From an uncultured Eggerthellaceae bacterium (lineage in GTDB: Bacteria; Actinomycetota; Coriobacteriia; Coriobacteriales; Eggerthellaceae): 5,156 bases of DNA. Under the pieces are notes generated by a model. It ran no database searches. It worked only from the letters and a program-made list of their open reading frames with translations, and was not told where the DNA came from. Positions within the stretch are counted from its first letter, which is position 1. The number at the start of each line of letters is the position of its first letter. Made by a program: the position numbers and the translations under genes. The stretch lies in contig CAJTML010000127.1 in NCBI GenBank assembly GCA_910577495.1, positions 1-5,156 of the forward strand. Reading direction: 5' to 3'. Positions 1-5,156 of this stretch are shown here, piece by piece.

Positions 1-32
1 AATGATTGATCAGTGTTTCCATAAAGCTTTGA

Positions 33-71
33 GTTGAGACGGTAAAGGGTTACGTATTCTCCCGTTTCAAC
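33..71. repeat. Imperfect inverted repeat near left edge
   Basis: Ten bases at 33-42 (GTTGAGACGG) can pair with 62-71 (CCGTTTCAAC) over all ten positions, with one G-T wobble, around a 19-base loop. No T-run follows on either strand: the + side continues into a C-rich stretch and the - side into mixed sequence. It is therefore not a convincing intrinsic terminator. It could be an RNA structure at the 3' end of an upstream transcript, or chance. Nothing else in 1-115 supports a gene. A 12-codon open stretch ending at a TGA (35-37) might be the tail of a gene entering from the left, but it is too short to judge. Confidence 0.3.
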
Positions 72-116
72 CCCCTTCCTCATCCGGTTGCCAGCGCATG
101 GACGCTTTGCGAATGT

Positions 117-147
117 TTGCTCCGCACATGCCGGTTTGCGCTATACT
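117..147 (+). promoter_or_regulatory. Candidate promoter of the tRNA-Arg gene
   Basis: A TATACT hexamer at 142-147 matches the -10 consensus at five of six positions and ends 10 bases before the mature tRNA 5' end. That fits initiation a few bases upstream and a very short leader removed by RNase P. The -35 is less certain: TTGCTC at 117-122 gives a long 19-base spacer. The -10 is the well-supported half of this call. Confidence 0.45.
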
Positions 148-157
148 ACCATCCCGT

Positions 158-233
158 GCCCTTGTAGCTCAGGGGATAGAGCGTCTGCCTCCGGAGCAGA
201 AAGCCGCAGGTTCGAATCCTGTCAAGGGCACCA
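158..233 (+). tRNA. tRNA-Arg, anticodon CCG
   Basis: This is a complete 76-base cloverleaf with an encoded CCA tail. The acceptor stem (158-164 with 223-229) pairs at all seven positions. The D stem is GCTC/GAGC (167-170 with 179-182). The anticodon stem is five pairs (184-188 with 196-200) around the loop CTCCGGA, giving anticodon CCG at 191-193, which reads the arginine codon CGG. The variable loop has five bases. The T arm (206-222) carries the TTCGAAT loop and one closing G-T wobble. The discriminator base is A230, followed by CCA at 231-233. The D loop contains an A at the position expected for A20, a known arginine identity element. The gene stands alone here and faces the 3' end of the GtrA-family gene. 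Confidence 0.97.
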
Positions 234-257
234 TCTCAGGTCGCTTTTCGCGCGTAC

Positions 258-677
258 TTACTCAATATCTTCCAGGATTTCGCCAGGTTCATCCCCTGCA
301 TCCAAAAACTTTTTGCGCGTCACAAAGTTCCAAACCATCACCACGGCCGTTGCCACAATCTTAACCAAAAGATAGCTTACGCCAAAGAACTCAACGCCTA
401 TCCACATGCATCCATTATTAATGCCAAGGCCAAGTACTGACAGCACGACAAATATGACGAACTCCTTGCGCCGCGACATACCTTCCTTATGGCGAAAAAC
501 ATAGCGCATGGAAGCTACATAGTTAAACACTACCGAGGCGGTAAACGAAATGGTTGCACTGATCAGGTAGTTGATGGATACGACCTCAGTCAGAAACACC
601 ATAAGGCCATAGTCAATGCAAAAAGCAAGCAAGCCAACAACGCCAAATTTCATGATTTGGGCTAAGAGCTTTTGCAT
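258..677 (-). CDS. GtrA-family membrane protein
   Basis: This encodes a 139-residue, very hydrophobic protein with four predicted membrane segments (about residues 9-29, 36-58, 72-94 and 100-119), the usual size and topology of the GtrA family. Visible family features are the N-terminal KFGVVG (10-15), the NY at 36-37, the FNY..SMRYVF stretch (51-61) at the end of the second segment, and the WNF..RKKF signature (116-124) after the fourth. The C-terminus is short and acidic. Characterised GtrA proteins act with polyprenyl-phosphate glycosyltransferases and are thought to help translocate lipid-linked sugars across the membrane; the exact role here is inferred from family. The ATG start is supported by AAAGG (684-688) six bases upstream. 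The divergent glycosyltransferase is a natural partner. The 3' end faces the tRNA gene across 24 bp with no clear terminator between them. Confidence 0.92.
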   Translation of the reverse strand: MQKLLAQIMKFGVVGLLAFCIDYGLMVFLTEVVSINYLISATISFTASVVFNYVASMRYVFRHKEGMSRRKEFVIFVVLSVLGLGINNGCMWIGVEFFGVSYLLVKIVATAVVMVWNFVTRKKFLDAGDEPGEILEDIE

Positions 678-797
678 ATATAACCTTTCAGCTTGTTAAA
701 TCTTTAAGATTCGCGGAATAATTTTCAACATTCTAGCGTAATGTTATGCACTCAAGTAAGATAAAAGCTTCAGTCAGCGACGCTAAGGAGCAACTTC
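678..797. promoter_or_regulatory. Divergent intergenic promoter region
   Basis: This 120-bp region must hold the start signals for both the GtrA-family gene (-) and the glycosyltransferase (+). On the - strand, TAGAAT (complement of 730-735) is a five-of-six match to the -10 consensus and lies about 52 bases from the ATG. On the + strand, TAAGAT (757-762) is a four-of-six match about 35 bases before the ATG. Neither has a good -35 at 16-18 bases, so exact promoter positions are tentative. Ribosome binding sites are clear: AAAGG (684-688, -) and AAGGAG (785-790, +, seven bases before the ATG). Two further short inverted repeats lie here: AATCTT-T-AAGATT at 699-711, in the leader of the GtrA-family gene, and AGCG-A-CGCT at 776-784, next to the glycosyltransferase ribosome binding site. 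Confidence 0.5.
736..749. promoter_or_regulatory. Possible operator: 14-bp imperfect palindrome
   Basis: GCGTAA (736-741) and TTATGC (744-749) form an inverted repeat with one mismatched position around a two-base centre. It sits directly beside the - strand TAGAAT box and between the two candidate -10 boxes. A protein bound here could influence both divergent genes. A palindrome this short can arise by chance, and I do not recognise the motif as the site of a known regulator. Confidence 0.25.
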
Positions 798-1760
798 ATG
801 CAAGATACTGTGAGCTTGCCGCAAGCATCTGTTGCAGTGCTCATTCCCTGCTATAACGAAGCCGTCACCATCGGTAAAGTTGTCGATGATTTCAAACGCG
901 TCTTACCCGATGCCGCAATTTATGTCTACGACAACAACTCTTCTGATGACACGGCCAAAATCGCGCGCGAGTATGGCGCTTGTGTGCGGTTTGAATCGCG
1001 CCAGGGCAAAGGCAATGTGGTTCGCCAGATGATTCGCGATATTGATGCTGACTACTATGTCTTAGTTGACGGCGATGATACCTATCCAGCAGAGGCGGCG
1101 CTTGAGCTGCTTGCACCACTCATGAACGATCAAGCGGATATGGTTGTGGGTGACAGACTCTCCAACGGTTCGTATGGCGAAGAAAACAACCGCGCCTTCC
1201 ATGGTTTTGGCAACAATCTCGTTCGCAGTTTGATCAACCTCTTGTACGGGTTTCAATACTCTGACGTCATGACGGGGTATCGCGCATTTAACGAAGTGTT
1301 CGCCAAAACTATTCCGGTACTCTCCCCTGGTTTTGAAATTGAAACCGAGCTATCCATTCATGCCGTGGACAAACGCTGGCGAATCGTTGAGATCCCCATT
1401 GATTATCGCGACCGACCTGAAGGCAGCCAATCAAAACTCAATACCATCTCTGATGGCTCAAAAGTGCTCGCCATGATTTTATCGCTTTTTAAGGACTACC
1501 GACCCCTCGCGCTTTTTACCTGGCTGAGTGTCCTCTTTTTGATTGTGGGACTTATTTTTGGCATCCCCGTTGTGGCGGAATACTTCCAAACTGGTCTCGT
1601 ACCGCGCATTCCTACTGCCATATTGGCGGTGGCACTCGTCTTTATCGGCATTCTGCTTTTTGTTGCCGGCCTTATCTTGGATACCGTTGTCAAAGGCACG
1701 CGAAAACAATACGAACTTTTAGTGATTAGTGCCTACGACAAATACCGCAACAAGCAGTAA
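798..1760 (+). CDS. Membrane-anchored family 2 glycosyltransferase (polyprenyl-phosphate type)
   Basis: This 320-residue protein has an N-terminal GT-A fold catalytic domain (about 10-225) and two C-terminal membrane segments (about 237-259 and 271-296). That is the architecture of dolichol/undecaprenyl-phosphate sugar transferases such as DPMS, GtrB and GacI. Visible motifs are IPCYNE (16-21), YDNNSSDDT (44-52, nucleotide-binding acidic loop), GKGNVVRQ (70-77), the metal-binding DGDDTYP (91-97), DVMTGYRAF (156-164), FEIETE (179-184) and EGSQSKL (208-214). The likely reaction is transfer of a sugar from a nucleotide donor to undecaprenyl phosphate on the cytoplasmic face; the specific sugar cannot be read from the sequence. 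The ATG start is fixed by AAGGAG (785-790) seven bases upstream. The divergent GtrA-family gene is a likely partner in translocating the product. Transcription probably ends at the hairpins at 1799-1824 or 1923-1958. Confidence 0.93.
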   Translation: MQDTVSLPQASVAVLIPCYNEAVTIGKVVDDFKRVLPDAAIYVYDNNSSDDTAKIAREYGACVRFESRQGKGNVVRQMIRDIDADYYVLVDGDDTYPAEAALELLAPLMNDQADMVVGDRLSNGSYGEENNRAFHGFGNNLVRSLINLLYGFQYSDVMTGYRAFNEVFAKTIPVLSPGFEIETELSIHAVDKRWRIVEIPIDYRDRPEGSQSKLNTISDGSKVLAMILSLFKDYRPLALFTWLSVLFLIVGLIFGIPVVAEYFQTGLVPRIPTAILAVALVFIGILLFVAGLILDTVVKGTRKQYELLVISAYDKYRNKQ

Positions 1761-1798
1761 CAGCACACGCTACCACTTATCTTGCTAACCACCACTTA

Positions 1799-1824
1799 GA
1801 AAGGCGCCCTGCAGGGCGCCTTTC
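1799..1824. terminator. Perfect 26-bp palindrome, probable bidirectional terminator
   Basis: Thirteen bases from 1799 (GAAAGGCGCCCTG) are followed immediately by their exact reverse complement. As RNA this gives an 11-bp, very GC-rich stem with a TGCA loop, flanked by AAA on one side and TTT on the other. It lies 38 bases after the glycosyltransferase stop, between two convergent genes, the typical place for a terminator working in both directions. The T-tract is short and partly inside the stem (TTTC), so termination rests mainly on stem strength. Confidence 0.78.
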
Positions 1825-1922
1825 GTTGGGTTAATACTGGCGGATGGGTGAATGCTCAGGCTTTTGGCACTCTTTGTTTTAATCAACCCGCCGAAGCGAT
1901 CGTATCACGGCCTGCGCACACG

Positions 1923-1958
1923 CTTGTAGTTGGGCGACTACAAGTTATTTCATTTTTT
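1923..1958 (+). terminator. Second intrinsic terminator, + strand oriented
   Basis: CTTGTAGT (1923-1930) pairs perfectly with ACTACAAG (1937-1944) around a six-base loop. On the + strand it is followed by a T-rich tail that includes six consecutive T (1953-1958). On the - strand no T-run follows, so the orientation suits transcripts coming from the glycosyltransferase side. The tail overlaps the stop codon and last lysine codons of the helicase-nuclease gene on the other strand. The stem is only moderately stable and the T tract is interrupted, so this may be a backup to the palindrome upstream. Confidence 0.5.
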
Positions 1959-4900
1959 ATCGGCTTGCGCCATCTCATGTGCATGCCATGTACCAGCGAT
2001 GTCGCCTTCAAGACGCTCCAAATCAGCCGCACTAAATTCATAGTGCACCACCTGAGGCATACCTACCTCATCTCTTTGCTCAACTCTCACGAAAGCAAGC
2101 CGTACGCGCTGAAAACCACTATGAAGCAGTGCATACGCATAACAACTTGCTTGGAGCAGGTGTTTTTGGTGCAACTGCGATGCGCTTTCAGCCGGACTGC
2201 CGCCCGTTTTGTAGTCCACAACAAAAGCCTCACCTCTGGCGTCGTTGTAGCAAAGTGCGTCAATTTCGCCCTCTAAGAAACCTTGGTTATCTCCGTGACC
2301 GACGGGCACATAGAAGGGTACTTCGGCTTGGCGGTTGTCGAATTGCTGCGTCTGCGCATATACCTCACTTGCAAAATATGCCTGACAGGCTGCATCAAGA
2401 CGGAGCAACTGCTCCTCCGACAAACCATAAGTGTGCCCAATAGTTACACGTCTTGCCTGATCGGGAATACAGCCCGTTTCCACGGCGAATTGCGCACATC
2501 TATGAAACGCGCTTCCCAACAACGTTGCATCAAAGGATCCATCGGTTTTTGCTTCCTCTGCCATGCAATCACTGTGTACACGCTGCTCCGTCTCAGACTG
2601 TGCTTCGTGAAGCGCAGGATGTTCAAACGGTGCGTGATCAGAAATTGACGAATACGAAAAGACGGGACCACGCTCATAGGGTGTGCGCTTGCGCGGCGCA
2701 AACCCAATCGGTGTTGCGGGAACCACGAATTCACGTGCTTGTTCATGGGGCGCTTCACAAGCATTCGCACCCCGAGAATCACTCTTGTGAGCAGCACTTG
2801 CGCACGTATCACTGGCTTCTTCAGAGACGCTTGCTTCAGACCCTTGCGATTGTTCATCTGGTGATTGATGAGGTTCCCAAAGATGCGTACAAAAGACCTG
2901 TGCCGGCTGTGTGCCACCATAGTCATACGTTTCCTGATCAAAAAACGCATCATCTGCAGGCGTCAGCGCAAGGCGAATATCTTCAACCAGCGCATCGGCA
3001 CTATATTGATTGGTCTGGGCGCTTTTTGTTGCATCAAAAGCAACCACCAACGCCTCACTCGCACGCGTTAAACCTACATACAGCTTGCGACGAGCCTCTG
3101 CAAGATCTTGCTCACATGCGACATGATGCAGTAAATAGCCGTACTGAGCAGCGCTCTGCGCTGCATCAAGGCACCCCTGAGCAGTGGTTATTGCATCCGC
3201 TTTCCCGTCTTCGCCAAACAAGGCATAGGCGTATTTATCCAGCGCGCTTTTGAGGTTTTTACTCAGCGTAGGATACGCATCCATGGTTTTACCACTCTTG
3301 AGCGAAACGTATAATCCCTGCTCCCCCGGCAGGCACGTCAGTTTGCCCGACCTGAGCGTCTTAGCCTCAAATTCGGCAAGTGCAACCAGCGGAAACTCAA
3401 GACCCTTAGAGGCATGAATCGTCATAATCTTGACAACGTTATCACCCTCACCGCTCAATGAACCCGGTGCTTCTTTTGCCTGGCTTAATTCCGCACTAAA
3501 TACCGCCGCCAAAGACGCCAAAGCGAGGTGCTTATCTTGTTCAAGCGACTTCAAAAGCCTCAGTGCTTTCAAAATATTGGCACTTTGTGCCTTACCAGTT
3601 GCACCCTGCTGTTCAAGGCGCCACAGCCAACCCGATCTGATTACCATATTGGTAACGACACGCGAGCATGACAGACTCTCCAGCTCTTGTTGTGCCTGCC
3701 GATAAAGCGACACCGCCAAACCAAGTGCGCCATCAGGGGTGACACCACTTTGCACGAGACGCGCAAACCCCTTGGGCAAACTCTGCCTTTTGCTCTGCTG
3801 GGTCTCTTCGTCAAATCGAGAAGCAAGCTGCAGCAGTTCATCAGTGGAAAGATCAATCATCTCAGAAGCCAGCACTTCATAGAGCGCTTCCCCATCAAGC
3901 GGATTTACCAGCGTCTGAACCAGCCGCTCAATGACGCCCACTTCAGGCGCAGATCCAAAAAGCGACCCCCCTGCAATAACACACTCAAAACCCGCATCGC
4001 GAAGCGCTTGCGCATATACTGACGCATTTGTCATTTTCCCCAAGAGCACGACCATGTCCCCTGCGCGGTGACCAGCTGCTCGGTAAGCAGCAAAACGCTC
4101 TGCAATCATGCGTGCCTTTTCCGCAACCAAATCAGCGGTTTTGTATACAGAATTTCTGCTGCTTTCCCTGCTAACCCACAACAGGTTTATGCGCGGATCG
4201 GTGCTGACATACCGTGACTTTCGCTCTAGATGGGGCGAAAGCGACATGAAGGCTTCCCCGAACGAACGCGGTTGCGAAAATATGCAATCCACAAAGGAAA
4301 GCACGTCTTGATGGCTTCGGAAATTCTTTTTAAGTTCAATATAGGTGGCGTCAATTTCCGGTGAGCGCATGGCTGTCTTGTGAGCCTCGTATACCTGCAC
4401 ATCTGCACCACGGAACCGATAAATTGACTGTTGCGCATCGCCAACCGTGCACAAGTGCGCACAATTTTTGCCCGCCATGCGACACACCATATCAACTTGC
4501 AGCTGTGAAGTATCTTGGAACTCATCAATCATGACCAGCTTAAAGCGGTTTTCGTAACGCTCAGCAAGCTGCGGGAACCGCTCAAATAGTTCCTGGGTTT
4601 TCGTGAGTAGGTCGTCATTATCAAGCTTTCCGAGCTGTCGTTTTCTCAGGTCAATACGATTTTTGACCTCTCTTGCCAGCTCAAGCAATTGCTGCACAAA
4701 CGGTCGCGCCAGCGCCAATTGCAGTTCGTCTAAAAAAAACACTGCTTGCATCTGCCACGCTTCAAAATGCTCCTTCGCCTTACCAGCACCCGCAAGCGAA
4801 ATCCACGGCAACTCCTCAAAGAGCTCGGCCACCTCACTATACGCCGCACGCCGCGCCTGAGTATCCATACCCACAAACGCTGAGCGCATGAGTTCTGGAT

Positions 4901-5156
4901 GTCCGTGCAAAAATTCCTCGCACCGGCTTATTGCCTCTGCGCAAGCCACCTGCGCGCCTTCAATAGTTTTAGTCTGTTTCAGGCAAACAAGAGCAGATGC
5001 GAACTCCTCATAATTCAAGAGATACTGCTTTACCAACTCAGAGGGCAAAAGCGGCTCAGGCCCCTGCTCAAAACAAGCAAGACCACTTTTCTGGCTTGCA
5101 GCTTGCGAGAGTACATCATCCAAAAGCTCCATGACCGATGTCCCATTAAACGAAAA
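1950..5156 (-). CDS. addA: AddA/RecB-type ATP-dependent helicase-nuclease, N-terminus outside window
   Basis: The frame is open to the right edge (1068 codons visible). Residues here are counted from the first in-frame ATG, at 5132, which is probably internal. UvrD/Rep superfamily 1 motifs appear in order: motif II MIDEFQDTS (201-209), motif III GDAQQSIYRFRGA (231-243), motif IV NFRS (270-273), motif V MTIHASKGLEFP (570-581) and motif VI YVGLTRA (685-691). A Ser/Glu/Ala-rich linker (about 751-865) leads to a C-terminal RecB-family nuclease with H877, D958 (GEIDAL), DYK at 973-975 and QASCY (994-998); all expected catalytic residues are present. Walker A is missing because it lies upstream of the window. 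UvrD/PcrA have about 185 residues between Walker A and motif II. More than 200 residues precede motif II here without a Walker A, which implies the enlarged 1B region of AddA/RecB. The family unwinds and resects DNA ends for recombinational repair. No iron-sulfur cysteine pattern is seen, arguing against AddB. RecB or an AdnA/AdnB-type subunit remains possible. Its partner gene is expected upstream. Confidence 0.93.
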   Translation of the reverse strand, partial: FSFNGTSVMELLDDVLSQAASQKSGLACFEQGPEPLLPSELVKQYLLNYEEFASALVCLKQTKTIEGAQVACAEAISRCEEFLHGHPELMRSAFVGMDTQARRAAYSEVAELFEELPWISLAGAGKAKEHFEAWQMQAVFFLDELQLALARPFVQQLLELAREVKNRIDLRKRQLGKLDNDDLLTKTQELFERFPQLAERYENRFKLVMIDEFQDTSQLQVDMVCRMAGKNCAHLCTVGDAQQSIYRFRGADVQVYEAHKTAMRSPEIDATYIELKKNFRSHQDVLSFVDCIFSQPRSFGEAFMSLSPHLERKSRYVSTDPRINLLWVSRESSRNSVYKTADLVAEKARMIAERFAAYRAAGHRAGDMVVLLGKMTNASVYAQALRDAGFECVIAGGSLFGSAPEVGVIERLVQTLVNPLDGEALYEVLASEMIDLSTDELLQLASRFDEETQQSKRQSLPKGFARLVQSGVTPDGALGLAVSLYRQAQQELESLSCSRVVTNMVIRSGWLWRLEQQGATGKAQSANILKALRLLKSLEQDKHLALASLAAVFSAELSQAKEAPGSLSGEGDNVVKIMTIHASKGLEFPLVALAEFEAKTLRSGKLTCLPGEQGLYVSLKSGKTMDAYPTLSKNLKSALDKYAYALFGEDGKADAITTAQGCLDAAQSAAQYGYLLHHVACEQDLAEARRKLYVGLTRASEALVVAFDATKSAQTNQYSADALVEDIRLALTPADDAFFDQETYDYGGTQPAQVFCTHLWEPHQSPDEQSQGSEASVSEEASDTCASAAHKSDSRGANACEAPHEQAREFVVPATPIGFAPRKRTPYERGPVFSYSSISDHAPFEHPALHEAQSETEQRVHSDCMAEEAKTDGSFDATLLGSAFHRCAQFAVETGCIPDQARRVTIGHTYGLSEEQLLRLDAACQAYFASEVYAQTQQFDNRQAEVPFYVPVGHGDNQGFLEGEIDALCYNDARGEAFVVDYKTGGSPAESASQLHQKHLLQASCYAYALLHSGFQRVRLAFVRVEQRDEVGMPQVVHYEFSAADLERLEGDIAGTWHAHEMAQADKK

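Noticed and set aside
33..71. Inverted repeat as an intrinsic terminator
   Set aside because: No T-run follows on either strand and the loop is long, so it is listed only as an inverted repeat.
158..233. tRNA-Arg as an integration site of an island carrying the GtrA/glycosyltransferase pair
   Set aside because: Phage gtr clusters do sit at tRNA genes, but I see no second copy of the tRNA 3' end, no integrase and no other phage gene in the window.
88..375. Two overlapping + strand open frames running through the tRNA gene
   Set aside because: They read across the complete tRNA and into the antisense of the GtrA-family gene, so they cannot be independent genes on this evidence.
1848..2276. 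A 142-codon + strand open frame starting in the convergent intergenic region
   Set aside because: Most of it is antisense to the conserved nuclease domain, the start has no good ribosome binding site, and the hairpin at 1923-1958 would fall inside it.
2453..3253. A 266-codon open frame on the + strand, antisense to the helicase-nuclease gene
   Set aside because: It lies wholly opposite a gene with intact helicase motifs and linker, is rich in His, Arg and Gln without recognisable domains, and reads like the complement of the real gene. The other antisense frames across 2000-4900 are rejected for the same reason.
5130..5132. The ATG at this position as the true start of the helicase-nuclease
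   Set aside because: The frame stays open upstream to the window edge, no ribosome binding site precedes it, and Walker A is missing, so the real start must lie beyond the window.

Overview
The window looks like ordinary chromosome from a bacterium of roughly balanced GC content. The tRNA-Arg(CCG) gene encodes its own CCA and has an actinobacterial look. With the moderate GC content and the gene set, a host-associated actinobacterium such as a Coriobacteriia member (Collinsella/Atopobium/Cryptobacterium type) is plausible. That assignment is inference, because no rRNA or other phylogenetic marker lies in the window.

Layout from left to right. Bases 1-157 hold no gene I can support, only an imperfect inverted repeat (33-71) and a likely tRNA promoter with a -10 box at 142-147. 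A complete tRNA-Arg(CCG) gene follows on the + strand (158-233). It converges, across 24 bp, on a small GtrA-family membrane protein on the - strand (258-677). A 120-bp intergenic region with candidate divergent promoters and short inverted repeats separates that gene from a family 2 glycosyltransferase on the + strand (798-1760). The glycosyltransferase ends before a perfect 26-bp palindrome (1799-1824) and a second, + strand hairpin with a T-rich tail (1923-1958). The rest of the window (1950-5156, - strand) is one long open frame for an AddA/RecB-type helicase-nuclease. Its N-terminus, including Walker A, lies beyond the right edge.

How the genes may work together. The GtrA-like protein and the polyprenyl-phosphate-type glycosyltransferase form a plausible functional pair: one would load a sugar onto a lipid phosphate carrier on the cytoplasmic side, and the other would help move it across the membrane for surface polymer decoration. 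They are divergent and share an upstream region, so joint regulation is possible. No GtrC-like polytopic transferase is present in the window to complete such a pathway. The helicase-nuclease belongs to double-strand break repair and degradation of linear DNA; its partner subunit would be expected outside the window. Its convergence on the glycosyltransferase appears to be mere adjacency.

I found no mobile element, CRISPR array or clear undescribed system. The findings below are small-scale regulatory and structural observations.
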